Below the pieces are notes generated by a model. The model worked only from the letters and a program-made list of their open reading frames with translations. It did not search any database and had not been told where the DNA came from. The position numbers were made by a program, and so were the translations under genes. 64,000 nucleotides of DNA from Trichoplax adhaerens (lineage: Eukaryota; Placozoa; Uniplacotomia; Trichoplacea; Trichoplacidae), in NCBI RefSeq assembly GCF_000150275.1, contig NW_002060944.1, positions 3,596,474 to 3,660,473 of the forward strand, in the 5' to 3' direction. Below, piece after piece: positions 12,956 to 26,945 of this stretch (position 1 is its first letter; each line of letters starts with the position of its first letter).

Positions 12956-15579
12956 TAGCTTATTAATTTTCATAATAGGTCGCTCAATAAATAAGATCTT
13001 ATTATTATTCGAATAGAGTTAGGTATAGTTATGATGTTAAAATTCTATTCTGTTGATATCAGATATGGCATGAATATTTAACAAAATGAAGTGGTGATAA
13101 TCTCAAGAATAAACTTCACTATGATTAATATTTAAAAGGATGTTTAATTATAGATAGACTTTTATATTAGTATTTGAATATGTGTTTCCACAAGCTCATT
13201 TCATTATAATAATTGTAAAGGTAAATTTTATTTTATTTATAGTGTAATTTATCATGACAGCTGCACTTGATATACTTCAACTGGTAATGACCTATTCAAT
13301 TTAATTGCAAATGTTTCACAATGGAATTTTCGGCAATTTTAATCTAGACAAAACGCTTATAATTTATTAATTATTGCGAGGAGACATATACCTGAGTGCT
13401 ATTTCTATTAAAATACTTACTACACTAACAGGTAGCACTAGTATTAATGTTGCTAGACTGTATCTTTATATTCTTATATAAGGTTTTTAGCCGAGCAACA
13501 GAGTTACGTCAGTACATAACATTAGATTATGCAGATTAAACTCATTTACTACTTTTACTAGCTTAATTTAGCTCAAATACTTCAAAATATGTTGCAAATT
13601 AGCGTACGATTTATATCTCCCGGAAAAAGTCATCAGAGTTATTGAATTGAACTAAGGTGGCGAAAGATAATCGATCGATTTTGTATGTAAAGAGGTGAAT
13701 TGAAAACTTGCATCAGATTAATTATCAGAATTATCTTTATCAAAATTTTAACATACAGTGTATCGAATCAAAATTGCAGTTAATTTAATATTTTGGATGA
13801 CTGCAACGTAAATTTCACTAGCAGCAATATCGATCCATTAGTTATCAATTAGATTATTTTCAATTTCTAAATATCCCGCATATATATAAAATTGAACAAA
13901 TTTAGCATATCTAATGAAAATCGATTATGGGAAAGGCTTCATGCAACGATCAAAAACAAGGGGACAGAGGTTTGCAAATACGGATATGTTTGTTGCTATT
14001 TTGCTTCGATAACCCTTCAAATGACAGTTATAGCACTATATAAATATTTTCGATATTATCTACAATAACAATCTTTCATTGAATTTGTTCAATACTATCA
14101 CTTTAGGTAATTGCAGAGGATTTCTTGCAATTACGGGTTATTGGGAATGAGGTCAAGTAAATGCTTGACCATTTTAGATATAACGAGAAATTAAAAGTTA
14201 TGTCTGCTAGTATCTACTAGATTCCTTTATTAATATTATATCTTTAAGTAACTATGTTTATGATATAGTTTACGTATTAATTTTAGCATTTAAAGATGAA
14301 TTTAACGTCACGTAATGTAATATTAGGCGTTTATTTTTTGATAAGCATAAATGAGTTACTGATACGAAATTACCGAAACTAATGGGTTGCTGAAATTTAT
14401 TGACCTTTCGACCTGTTTTCGTAATATTTGCTGATGATTATCTTCAGTAGTCATACTATTAAATTATTTATATTGTACTCATTTGAGTAATTGCCTCATG
14501 ACTTTTGTAATTAATAAATGATGAAGTCGTGAATTAATTCTGAAGAATTTTGTAATATTAGAGAAAAATGGCGTTTTTAATTGCCTTTTTCGTTTTTAGC
14601 TGTTACTAGTCCTACCTATGATAGTCTATCGGTAAAAATGTAGTTTTCATATTCCTAGCAATTATTTTACCGCGACGTGATCTTGTTGAATTTTAGTATT
14701 TATTAAGATTTATTTATAGGATTTTATAGATAGTTTCAATTTAGGGTTTTGTATGCTAACATCAGTTACTAGCTAATTTTTCTATTAATTAAACTAAATT
14801 CAAATGCGAATTATACGATACTGAGAGATCAATATTAAGTTCATGAATGATACTGGCTTTCATTGAATGTGTATTACTTTTTCTTTCTATTTGCTAAACA
14901 GCAATGGCATCCCAGCCAGCTGCCAAAAGTGTGAATACTATAGAAATTTAATTCCTTGTTCCAAATCGTTATATCAAGTACCGGTAAGTAAAAGACATCT
15001 AGAACTTTTTTGTTACTATTTATACTTTTATAAGATATTTTTTAGCTAACGATATGTAATTTAGGCACAGACGTCGGAATTGCAGTATGTTAATTGATTG
15101 AATATGTTGATGCTCATTTAATAGTATTATAAATTTTCTTAAAGCACTCAGTGAGTGCTACAACACTTCTTAAATCTTCAATACAAACAAAAATGGGTTA
15201 ACATTAGTATAGGAATTAAAAATTTTTTTTATTACCGTGTGAGAAAATAAGAGACCAAATTGTTTTTACTCGAATACTGCTCGTCGTATTCTTATGGTCT
15301 CAAGGATGCATAGAGTAGTGATCAGTCTATTAGAATCTTTATAGTGTATTTCAATGCTAGAAAATAAAATGTACGTATATATCACGGCTCTAAACTTCTG
15401 ACTGATCGTTAGGTATTTACTGTATTGCGTTATTCCGGTAAAGAGATCACTACAATATAATGTACTAAGTGCAAAGCGTGAAGACTTGTATACTATATAA
15501 TTTGTAATAGAATTATCCTGTTTAAATACCAGTTGTCAACAATCAAGTCTTAATACCTATCTAAAAAATATACGATTGC

Positions 15580-16025
15580 GAGATGTTGACGTAGCTAACC
15601 TAGAAATCATTCTTGCTCTACGTAAAGACGGGTATTATAGATGTAAAGTAACGCCAATTGTAAATCTAAAATCTATTTCATGTCGTCATGTTGCATCTTT
15701 TACAACTGGTAATCGATACTTTATAAGTTACCTCAACATTAAATTGTTATTCGATATATCTTTCTCATTTGTTTACGCTAACTTTTAGAATAGATCTAAT
15801 TACATCTACGCTCATTCATATCATTACTACTACCTCGATGTAAAAAATGCTTATTATAGATGTACTGCAAAACTAATTGCAAATTTAAAATCTATATCTG
15901 GTCGTAGCACACCATCTTTTATCATTGGCAATCAATACTTCATAGTCATTGTTATTCGATGTATTCTTCTTATTTGTTTTATGCTAATTTTAAAAATAGA
16001 TCAAATTACATCTATGCTATATTAT
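15580..16025. repeat. Tandem duplication, about 215 bp x 2
   Basis: Matching ordered blocks occur about 215 bases apart: TTATAGATGTA (15,637 and 15,854), AAATCTAAAATCTAT/AATTTAAAATCTAT, CATCTTTTA(C/T)A, GGTAATCGATACTT/GGCAATCAATACTT, and ATAGATC(T/A)AATTACATCTA. The short frames here are by-products of the repeat. Confidence 0.8.
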
Positions 16026-16354
16026 TTTACTGTCATACTTGTGCTTACCGTAATGAAACATCAGGATATTTTTTAAGTATTTTTTGTAAGCTTCTTTGTG
16101 TACATACACTTATTAGTTCATTATCTCAAAAAATAATACACGCTTTTGCCAGGTACCGATCAGTAATCTGGTATACCGGAATTGCTGGTATCCGACGTAG
16201 TTAAATTTAGAGGGGTGTTTACTGTTTACTGCGGAGAAATGGAAGAGCAGGATATATCTTGTCAGTTTGTTGTAACAACAATGAGATTTATTATAAACTA
16301 ATAATATCCTAAATGACAAGATGTCACAATTTAGATGTATGATCCTATTCACTA

Positions 16355-16915
16355 AAATCGCAATCTTGACATTTTGGCCAATATGAATAATATTTTCTGT
16401 TTCACAATATTATGAAAAAGATTTCCTATCTGGACAGATAGTACCGCAGTTGTTATGTTTAAGCTACATAATATTAAGATCAATTAATAATCTGGATAAA
16501 TACCAAGCGTACTATTTTACAATCCTGCACAACAGCGCATTTTATTGTATCCATTGAAATCGTAATCTTGACATTCTGACCAATATAACAAATGTCTTGT
16601 ATTTAACTCCTTTATGACAATGATTTCTTATCTGAACAGATCGTGGCAATTATATTATGTATAAGCAATAATTTAGTAAAGTCGGCTTATAACCTTGGGT
16701 AATACTAAGCACGCTGCCATGCAATCTTGCACAACAGTGTTGTTCTATTCAGCCAAATTGCAATCTAAACATTCTGACTTATATGACTAATGTCTTGTGT
16801 TTCAATACATTATGACAATGATTTCATATCTGAATAGATAGTAGCTGTTGTGTATAATCTATAATCCAGTCAGATCGGTTAACAATTCTGAGTAAATACT
16901 AAGCATTAATGCTTT
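16355..16915. repeat. Tandem repeat, about 190 bp x 3
   Basis: Three copies share (A/G)AAAT(C/T)G(C/T)AATCTTGACATT-like starts (near 16,356, 16,555 and 16,754), a TTATGA(C)AATGATTTC block, a TATCTG(A/G)A(C/T)AGAT block and a TACTAAGC(A)-like end. Confidence 0.8.
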
Positions 16916-18589
16916 ATTAAGCTTCTTAAATTAAGGCCATAATGTTTCGTCTGGAGTTGAAGTATTGTCTCGTTGCTATTAAATATTTAACCTACTCACA
17001 AGCTACGTTGATATTTTATTCTAATTGATTATTTCAACTATTTCCTGTTGTGTCTACGGGTGTATTTTTTAATTGAGCTTAAATTTTACTTGATTTTAAA
17101 AATTGATTACAGTTAGTTATGATAAGTACAGGATAATATCGATTTTTTCAGGTGTATTGGCTTTACGTATTTAACTGTCATATAGTAAAAGTAATGGGAT
17201 ATTTGGATGTTATTATCGAAAGAATAGGGCCAGGCCATAAAGCTTTAAGCATGATCCTGTCGTAAATAAGAAAGCATGCTAGTTTAATAATAGATGGGGA
17301 AGTACTAATTTCCCGTTAATACCAATCTGTTATTGTGGTATTATTATTCTTAAAGCTATGTTCGACATCACTTATACATAATTCCTTCTTCTCTATTCTG
17401 CTTACATTTTGACCATCCAAGTTATTCGTAACTAAATTTGTCGCAGCATTGATAAATCTCTTTACAATATTCTGTCTTAATTTCTTAATTTAAATACGAT
17501 ACAATTATGAATACTAGTTTCCATAATGATACTGCATTCAACGCAAAAATAAATTTAACTTTATTTTATACTGGGAATTGATTCAATGAAATACTGTAGT
17601 ATAAGCTAATTTATCAATACATGGTTGCTATGGGAATTAGCATCTTTATCTAGTAAATGAATAGAAGAAGAAATCATCGATGGTGGATATAGAAGGAATT
17701 ATATTAGTTGCGGTAGTGTCTATGAGTTCTATCCACATTCTTGATAATACAGTATGAACCGAGTAGAATGTCTATTTTAATATTCATTTCTTACTACTTA
17801 GTACTGCCGTTACTTAGCACTTTATTGGACATTAAGAGCGATTATTTAACCGCAAGTCCCCTTTATCCAGTCTAAAAAGAGCATAATCTTCGAACGTAAT
17901 ATTGAAGATATAAATTGGAGCGTTGAAGAATGTATTCTTTTTGGAGTATAAAATTATATTAAGAGGGAAACGAACTTGATAATTGAGTTTTTTAATTGCG
18001 GTAATGCTATATGTTGGATACAATTTATTAATTAGATTATATTAGTCAATAGTGGCCTTTAAGCAACAATCACTATCTTGAACTATATCTTTCTCTACCC
18101 TAAGCCGTAGATTTATGATAAAGATTTATATCAGCAAAATATTTATGTAAATTTGCTTGTGTTAGTATTTCATAATAAGAAACGTAAGATTAATCATTCA
18201 CTTAGCATGCTATTGCTATCATATCTAAGATTTAGATCGCTATAGTTTGGATGAATTATACTTATTTGAATGGGTAAACTATCTTTAAAATATTGTGTAT
18301 TAACTCAACTACTAGATGAAAATCTTTATGTAATACATCATCGTATCGGTTACTGATCGTTATGATAGGAGTACATGGTCTTAGTGGATAAGAATGTATA
18401 AGTAATAATTATATAAATACGATTTCCAATTCTTATTTCTATTACGTTATCACTGTATAAAACTTAGTCATGGCATGATCACGTAATCTTATTAAAATCA
18501 TACAGTAACTGGTATAGAGTCTCGTCATGGCTATGACAAACACCTTGTGCATATTTAATAAGTCGTTGTTTACGGCGGTGAATTCAGCT

Positions 18590-18800
18590 ACTGTTGAAAC
18601 TTTAACTAGTCTGTATTGCGTCATAATAAGATACATACAAAAATTATTAAATTGAAGATTTCTTATTTTGTTTACCTTATCCAATTTACAATACCTCCAT
18701 CGTCGTTATTACTGACAATAATGGCGGTATTGGATAAAGTAACCAAGTAGAGAAATATCTTATTAATATTTGGTTAATAATGTATTAGATCAACTTGTTT
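18590..18800. repeat. Imperfect inverted repeat (fold-back)
   Basis: The left arm TTTACCTTATCCAAT (18,671-18,685) plus AATACC pairs with the right arm GGTATTGGATAAAGTAACC (18,726-18,744). Weaker complementarity extends outward on both sides for about 60-80 bases. It could be a decayed fold-back element. No coding content is seen. Confidence 0.55.
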
Positions 18801-21800
18801 TTGTTATTGATATTTCTTCGTTCTATAATTATTTTCATGATGATGACGATAGTAACTCCAGTCGATATTCAAAGTCAGTCTGTACCAAGCCCAAAATCAT
18901 AAATAATCATTACTTATTGAATATTCTGTCTATTGCGTATTGGATGTCTATGTCGGATGTTGCTGACAATCAATTTGACCCTGTCTTCTATTACGATCAC
19001 GTTTTATCATAATATTGTGCTGTTATTGCCTATATTATTATTTATTATTGCAGAAAATAGTTCAGTTGATTACTAATTACTTTATGATCTTTACGGATTA
19101 AGGTTAATTTTATAATGACATTGTATTGCCAAGGCATTGCGTTCCTCAAATTATTATTTTATCTCTTTAATCATACTGTTTTCTCATTATGGTACTATCA
19201 ACACTTGATCAATAACCATAGATATTCTTCGAATGACATCATAGTAGTCAATTTTTTAAATTGTTGATGTTTGTTGTTGTTGTCATTATTACTATGATGA
19301 TTACGTATCTGCTATTACTATTCATGCTAAAAGTAGAAAGAACTGTATGATAATTTATCCACAGCCAATTGATTGGATAGAAAAAATAGAGAGACAACAA
19401 CTTTCTCCTTATCATATTATTAGCAATCTAATGTTAATTTTTATGCTCACTGCAACTGTATTAGCAACAATCTGCATTGTCGTGGTGCCTCAATTCTAAC
19501 TATTTATCTGATATTCTACTATCAACAAAAAACAACTTACATCTAAGGCAAGAGTAAATCATGAAAGTTGTTTTCGTTGAGTTAGATTACTTTTATTTTT
19601 TGAACTGAACAATTAAACCACTTTTTTATCCTTTGCGTCATTCGCTTTTATGCCTTAACCTATTTTATTTTTTTCACCCCAGTGATAATAAAGTATATGA
19701 CGTAAATTACCACTTCAGAACAACGATCCAACGTCTACTTGCGTATTAAAATCAATCAACTAATATAGATGATTTTGCTATTGATGCAATAGCGATATAG
19801 TTTATCAATATCAACCCTAGAGCTTACTTTATCAATACGATATTATGTTTCCAATTATATTCGAAAGCTAAACAATCTATTTACGCTACACTCTTGACCG
19901 GTAGAATAACATACAGAATAACCTCTGTCGAAAAACAACAAGCAGTTTACGACCTAACGCCATTCATTTAATCGATAATGATAAATTAGTTAGCTGATGG
20001 GTTAGGGAAAGAGGTTATACCTAATAACACTTTTTTGACCTAATCTATAAGCAACCTGCTATCTCGTGATTACATGTATGTTTATATTTTATTCCACATA
20101 CTTATAATCTGTTGTTGTTCGAACGCAATATAAAGCTTTGTTATGTTTATAAATTTTATAGCAGAAGCATTTGTAATACCAGAGACATTTAATTCTCCTT
20201 GTCATAAATATTATTGTTGACCATAAAATACTCTGTTGTGAGCTTTCAATATTAATTTGACGTAATATACTGCAATTTCTTCCTCATAGACGCATTCCAT
20301 ACGCTTACACGATAGAATGAACTTATAAGTTTTTAACTTAAGTTTGTTTGGACTTTCATCTATCATCTTTAATTTTTATAAGAATTCTGTACTTCAACAA
20401 ATGCCAATTACCAATCGATACTGTACTAGTAAAATGTGGTATAAAAATCAATATTTAAAAACATTTGTAATTTTATTTTGGATTTTTGAGCATCTCAGTT
20501 TAAACTATTGCCAATGACAATTTGATGTAAGTGCCCAGCATAGATGGTGAAATAAATCGGTCAATAGGTTGCAAGTATAAATTTAGGATTAATTTCTTAC
20601 ATACGTAGCATCTCAACATTTTTATTCTTATAAAGGTTTAAGGTATTATCCTTTAGAGTGTAAGTGTTCTATGCTACATCTACAGATGAAGTATTGGATT
20701 AAGATTCGATTCTAATCTATACCATCTAGCTTTTATCTGTTTATTAAAGTATAACAGTAAAATATCTTCACTGTGCCCACTACTTTAATCTTAGATTATA
20801 TATAAATTGTTAAGTTGATTAGAAATAAATTGGAAGCCTTCTAGATCTGCTAATTTAATCAACTTATTTACTTAGAAAAACCAGATATTATCAAACCAGT
20901 AATAAAATACAAAGCTAACCCAAAGCCAATATATCACGAACGAATAATGACAGCAAAATTAGCCAAAATTCTCTAATCATTCCGAATATTTATATAGCCT
21001 ACACAAGCTATATATATTGCTCTGTCTATTCATGAAGAATGAGTACACTAGTACAAATGTCTAAATTTAAGTAAATTATTCTATATAATAAATTTTGCGT
21101 AAATCTTGTTTATTAATAAGAGCGTAATTTATCTCGTCAGTAATATACTGTATATTATAACACGAATACAATATAAACAACACCGTATAGCTTATATATT
21201 ATCACGACATTTTTTCAAATACCATATATTATCGTAAAATCGTTAGTCTATATGTTAGGTACCAGTGCCAATTTTTATTTTTAGTTCCCGCAGTTGTTAT
21301 TGTTAAGCTATCACTAGATCTAACAGGACAAATCTAAATTAATAATCAATCAAGACTTTGATGTATATTGTACTATAAAATCGGTAATGGTAGTTCTATT
21401 TAATACTTTTGGTTATTTCACCACCATGCGAGTATAACTAATAATTAATAAAGTAACAACCTTAGTATAATTAAGCTATCCATAATATGAAAGTAAAGGA
21501 AATCTCTGTTAACAAACAGGATTGAATACCAATCCTGTACTGTTTGATGGTCGGCATTCACCTAGTTTTATTATACCATAGATAGCTTTGTAACCGAGTT
21601 TAAAGGAATTTGAATCGATTAACTCGTCTAGCTGCAGATTACAAACGTGAACAAAACTTCATTTATTCAAAAAGATATTGAATACAGACTTGATTTGAAA
21701 GGGCTTTGTAAAAAATTCTGACGATATGTTGTTGATCACTAATAGATCAGATGGACCGGACGTAAGAATATTGAAATTGCAATCCTTAAATTTTCTTTTT

Positions 21801-22454
21801 CGACAAGCATGCTTAATATAAGAACACATCGTTTTGTGATGAAGGGAACAAAACTAGAACTTTATTTTATTTTTATGATTAGATCATTTTGACATATCGA
21901 AATACTTAGCTTTTAGTAAACCTGTAAGCTCTATGATAATTCTACATGACAGCTATCTAATTCAAATGCATGCTATAGTTTTTAATTTACCGCATATCAT
22001 AAAAATCAAAAGACATAGACTAGGGAAACTTATTTTCAATTACCTACCACTACACGCGTGGTACAAATATCTGATTAAATAAACAATCTTGGTGTTTATC
22101 AATAAATACGACGACTACAAATGCTGGATAAAATGATAGCACATTAGTCTAATGTTCTCGCTTTTAACGCTTTTTCAATATCATAGTTAATATTTTACTT
22201 TAGAAATATTCACTATGATGTAAAGTAGGATACAAATGGCTAGATATTTGAACCGGCGATGATTAATTTATGATAGAGCGCACGCTTATTCTTATAAAAT
22301 TGATTACTGCTTAATATTGATCCGAAAGAATGATCAAGTAGCCGAAAAGTTATAGTTAGATTACTTGATCCTTCATTGATTTTGACTGTCATAATAGCTA
22401 ACACAAGGCGTCCTTTTTGGTCAGTTTTTCTCATAAAGCATTTTTACGATATAC

Positions 22455-22729
22455 ATTTAGTAAAGCAAAATCAATCTATAGGATGAATCAAGTTTATACG
22501 TTCATTTACACTGCTGGCTTGATTCTCAAAAGTATTTTAAGGCTATACTTTTAGCAGAGTAAAAACAATCTATAGGTTTAATTGAGGTTGGGTCCATTTA
22601 CATTGTTGACTTGATCCTCATTAAGTTTTTCATGTTATATCTTCAGTAAAGTAAAATCAACCTTAAAATTAATTATGGTTATACATCCACTTGCATTGCC
22701 GGCTTGATTCTCACAAAGTATTTCATGTA
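22455..22729. repeat. Tandem repeat, about 92 bp x 3, running into the gap
   Basis: Copies start near 22,457, 22,551 and 22,642. They share TTAGTAAAGCAAAATCAATC-like starts, CATTTACA(C/T)TG(C/T)TGGCTTGAT(T/C)CTCA and a GTATTTCATGTA-like end. The array is cut by the run of N, so the true copy number is unknown. Confidence 0.85.
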
Positions 22730-23030
22730 NNNNNNNNNNNNNNNNNNNNNNNNNNNNNNNNNNNNNNNNNNNNNNNNNNNNNNNNNNNNNNNNNNNNNNN
22801 NNNNNNNNNNNNNNNNNNNNNNNNNNNNNNNNNNNNNNNNNNNNNNNNNNNNNNNNNNNNNNNNNNNNNNNNNNNNNNNNNNNNNNNNNNNNNNNNNNNN
22901 NNNNNNNNNNNNNNNNNNNNNNNNNNNNNNNNNNNNNNNNNNNNNNNNNNNNNNNNNNNNNNNNNNNNNNNNNNNNNNNNNNNNNNNNNNNNNNNNNNNN
23001 NNNNNNNNNNNNNNNNNNNNNNNNNNNNNN
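22730..23030. other. Assembly gap (301 N)
   Basis: An unbroken run of N. It abuts the 92-bp tandem repeat, so array collapse is the likely cause of the gap. Its length in the file need not be the true length. Confidence 0.99.
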
Positions 23031-24040
23031 TCATGAACCGCTTTGTACTTACAATAGCTATAAAAAGCTATTAATTATTGATTACTACTTGGGTATTGAT
23101 ATCTCTTACAATACACACAGTTGAAATGGACTACTTTATTCTTTATTAATGCTGATTTTATACTGAAAAGATTTATTTTCTATATTCTATATCAATTATG
23201 ATCGATATTCAATTTGCCACTGAAAGTATTATCAATTTTAGAGGCAAAGTAAGGTATTTTACATATCTAAATATCATCGAAATACATCAAGGTGTGCATA
23301 ATTACTTAGTTTTATCTATAAAAATAATTTTAGTGATTTAAAGATCTACTTGATCGGTACTAGTTTTTGACCCTAGGCAGTAGCTTTGTTTAGCAACGAT
23401 ACAATATTATATAATGAATTAATGTGTAGTTTAATTACGTACTTTGTTCATTCTTTTACTACCCTGCTCCCTATGATACGACTATTACAGTTACTACAAG
23501 AAAAAAAAGGTATTTACTTGTATTGATTTATTAACTGATACATTTAGTAATTATCATCGTCAAAACTATTCGTGTCATTAGTGGGTTTAAATAATATCTT
23601 ACGGGATATGAAAATAGTTTGAGCAAGACTTACTCTCTCTCAAATTATCAGTATCAGTATGAATTAAGCATCCAGTTTATTGTTTTAACATGGATATCGA
23701 AAATGTGACTTGTAAATAGTGGAGAGTGGCTGTTAGCCACAATTATTGCGTAAGTGAAAAGTCTATTATTAATATTGTTATAAGTTTTGTCGTAATTTGT
23801 TGACTTTACTATTACGGCCATGTAAAATGCTTTTCAGCATGCAATGTAGATGAACCTAACTTAAATATTACAACACATCTGTCATATCATTTATAATTTG
23901 TATTAAAAAATGGTTGACAAGGAAAAATTTATTTGTTGATGACAACATTAATGATAGTGTGTCATGGTGAATAACGAGAGGATATTCTGACAGTAAGGTT
24001 ACTATTTAAGTGAGTTTCTTTCTGCCCAGGACTGTTATGT

Positions 24041-24640
24041 GAATTAAGATCAACAATTTCCAAAGTATTGCAACTATCACCGCTCTTAACGTTCAAATAT
24101 CTATTCTAAGATTTCAAATTTCGACCCTATCGATTTTCTTGTGTAAGTAAATATCGTCATTAGTTCTCATATTTATTTGCCAATTTAGGTATCACCGATA
24201 AAAAGTTATCATTAGAGCGATGTTTTACTTTTACGTTGATCACTATTATACGAGTTTTATAATAATTAAGATCAGGAATTTCCAAAATATCTATCACACA
24301 CGAGCCACTCTAAGACCCTAAATTTCGATCCTATTGATTTTTTTAGGTAAATATCGTCATTTGTTCTCACATTTATTTGCCTATTTGGATATCGCCTACA
24401 ATAAGATACCATTAGAGTGATGTTCTATTGTTACGTTGATCACTACTTTATGGGTTTTATACGAATTAAGATCAACAATTGCCAAAGTATTACAGTTATC
24501 GGTGATCTTAGTGCCCAAACGCCTATTCTAAGAATCCATATTTCGATCCTATTGATTTTTCTTTGTAAGAAAATATCGTCATTCGTTCTCACATTTGTTT
24601 GCCCATTAAGATACCGTCGATAATAAGACATCCTTAGAAT
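24041..24640. repeat. Tandem repeat, about 200-220 bp x 3
   Basis: The block (G)AATTAAGATCA(A/G)(C/G)AATT occurs at about 24,042, 24,264 and 24,464. Each copy continues with CAAA(G/A)TAT, TTTCGA(C/T)CCTAT(C/T)GATTTT, AAATATCGTCATT, GTTCTCA(C/T)ATTT(A/G)TTTGCC and a TTACGTTGATCACTA block. Confidence 0.85.
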
Positions 24641-24796
24641 TATCTTCAACTTCTGCATGATTTTATGTAGTACTGTTTCATTTTTTTGACGAAATGTTTA
24701 GGAACCGATCGTACAGAGACATAAGTTTGCAGTCATACCATTACTGGCAATACAGTAAACGAATCCAGCTTTTCTAAGGTTTATTACTCGTTCTTA

Positions 24797-25045
24797 TAGC
24801 ACAGACGAATAAGATAGAGAAGACCTGGACCCCCGCGAAAAATAATAACAAAAAGATAATAAAAGGAAATAAAAAATGAAACACTAAAAATCGGATATAT
24901 ACGCCGCGCGAGCGCAAAGAAATATATATATCGTTTCGACTCTGAAATTTTCTATATATATTTATGCAATAATGTATCGCGATTCGCGATTGGTCCAGGT
25001 CTTCTCTATCTCGAATATAAATAGAAGAGTAATATAGATGGATTC
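24797..25045. repeat. Fold-back element with perfect 19-bp arms and CpG-rich loop
   Basis: GATAGAGAAGACCTGGACC at 24,813-24,831 is repeated exactly in inverted orientation at 24,992-25,010. The arms seem to extend imperfectly outward (GAATAA / ATATTCG). The 160-base spacer is unusually rich in CpG for this DNA (GCCGCGCGAGCGC near 24,902 and TCGCGATTCGCGA near 24,977). Paired termini with a short non-coding core suggest a MITE-like element, but I cannot see clear target-site duplications. Confidence 0.7.
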
Positions 25046-26339
25046 TATTAGACATGACTGTCTTGATGAATTACGATTGGTCTTTATTATACATATTAAT
25101 ACTGTATAGAGGTACAGAAAAATACTGCTGATTTGTAATGACTGCATCAGCTGTGTTTGAATTGGCAATATTTTCATTTTCACTTCTTCAATGAAATTTA
25201 ATATGGTAAATATCTATGGAAGTTGATCAGTCATAATATAATTGATGTATCTATGTGAAGATGGGCATATTCTAGAATACAAATATGCTAGTAATACACA
25301 TACTTTCGTTTGTTAAGCTGAGCTGATGGTTATTCTTTCTAAGTTGTTTACCTAAATGATGACAGAGATGATATATATTTGATTATTATATTCTATCTAC
25401 GCTAATGCTAATGATAACTCTTTATCACTTTGCTAAGAAGCTTTAGGTCTAGTTTTAATGACGTCAATTACTACCATTTTTTTGTCTTTATATAATAACA
25501 ACGGTTTTATTTAATTATTTCAATTTTGTAGTATTTTAATTTAAGGAATAATTGTACAATTCCTAAAAAATAATACTCATACCTTATCGAATCGAGTAGT
25601 AATTGCTAACACAAGTTAGTTATGATCTTATTAGCAAAGTAATAAAATAAATAGGTAATAGTTTGGTGCTATTCTAATAGGAAAAAATTCAACACGATAG
25701 CGTAAGATTTGATTTCAAGTTATGCCTTCATAAATTGTTTTCAATTCAGAGTCGTGTACATTACGGTATAGTTCTAGTTATAATTTACAGTTGTCAGAAT
25801 AGGATAATTATTATATAGAATTGGAAAGAAGTTAAATAGTAAAATGCTTATACAATAATACATTAATATTTATTGAAATCTTTCAGTATAATTGGTAGTT
25901 GTAAAATGTTAGCGACAGAAAGTAGGTATCACTTAGAATGGTATTATTTAATTTCTTTCTTTATATGGGGAGGTCTCAAGTACATAATTTTATTTTATAG
26001 TTACGTTAATACAACATTGTCATACATATCACGATCCTAATGAGACTAAGGCCGAGTAAAGTTGGATATCAATTTCTTAGAATAAAAAATTATTTGTTAA
26101 ACTGTAACTGTATATCCAAAGTCATCGTTGCGCTCTCTATCCCATTACTAGTATATTTGACTATGAAGGATTATTTTTTCAAAGCACCCCTTTCTTCTGT
26201 CATTTAGTCTTCAAATTTGATATCGTAACTAACAATAGTAGGAAGGTTGTCTTCTTAAAATAGGAATGTAGTAGTTTATAACAATTTTGAAGGGTTAAAA
26301 TTACGCTATAAAAAGCTCATAATGATCGAGGCTGAAACT

Positions 26340-26640
26340 TCGAATCATTAACGTTTTAGTTCAACATTCATCGTATACTTTTGCAAACAATGTTATATTA
26401 CTAGTTTTTAGAACGTGATTTCATTAATCTCTTTAGGTATACTTTCATATACGATATTAAATTGCTAGTATATAGAATGAAATTTTATTTATATCGTTAT
26501 ATACGCGTTCTTATACGATATTACGTTACTAGTTTATAGAATAGAATTTCATTTATTTCTATGCATGCTTTTACACATGATGTTATATTACTAGTTTATA
26601 GATTATAATTTCATTTTGTGTCTTTATTTTGTTAATATCA
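26340..26640. repeat. Tandem repeat, about 63 bp x 4
   Basis: The block TTA(C/T)TAGTTTATAGAAT-like recurs with CTAG at 26,401, 26,465, 26,529 and 26,591. Each copy also has an ATTTCATTTAT-like block and a TACTTTTACATA-like block. A fifth, diverged copy lies near 26,800. Confidence 0.8.
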
Positions 26641-26945
26641 TTTTATTCATTTCTTAACAATCTAAAGATTGATAATTTTTAGCAACATCTACCAATGTCC
26701 CTCTTTGATCTGCACTATTTAAAGCTAGATTGATTTAATTCACCAAAGCACTAACGTTTTAGTTCTACATTTATCATATACTTTCACATATCATATTACA
26801 TAGCTATTGTATAAAATGTAATTTCATTTATCCCTTTATTTTGTTAATTTCACTTTATTTATTTCTTAATAATCTAAAGATTGACAATTTATAGCAACAT
26901 CTACAAACGTTTCTCTTTGATCGGTACTATTTGAAGCCAAATTAA
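26620..26945. repeat. Second-level duplication, about 220 bp x 2
   Basis: TTTATTTTGTTAAT at about 26,621 recurs at about 26,841. In both copies it is followed by CTAAAGATTGA(T/C)AATTT, TAGCAACATCTAC and TCTCTTTGATC. One unit of the neighbouring 63-bp array was therefore duplicated along with its right flank. Confidence 0.75.

Larger units (their letters stand above)
12560..22454. other. Gene-free AT-rich DNA, middle part
   Basis: No conserved protein segment or exon chain was found. Local tandem duplications at 12.6, 15.6 and 16.4 kb and a fold-back at 18.6-18.8 kb are listed separately. Open frames of 60-80 codons near 15.6-16.3 and 18.4-19.0 kb lie in or beside repeats and translate to AT-driven residue mixtures (Ile, Tyr, Leu, Asn, Lys) with no recognisable domain. 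Confidence 0.6.

Noticed and set aside
15576-16352. Three overlapping 70-81 codon frames
   Set aside because: They lie on a two-copy tandem duplication, read on both strands, and show no conserved pattern.
22691-23074. Apparent open frames through the gap
   Set aside because: They consist of N and carry no information.
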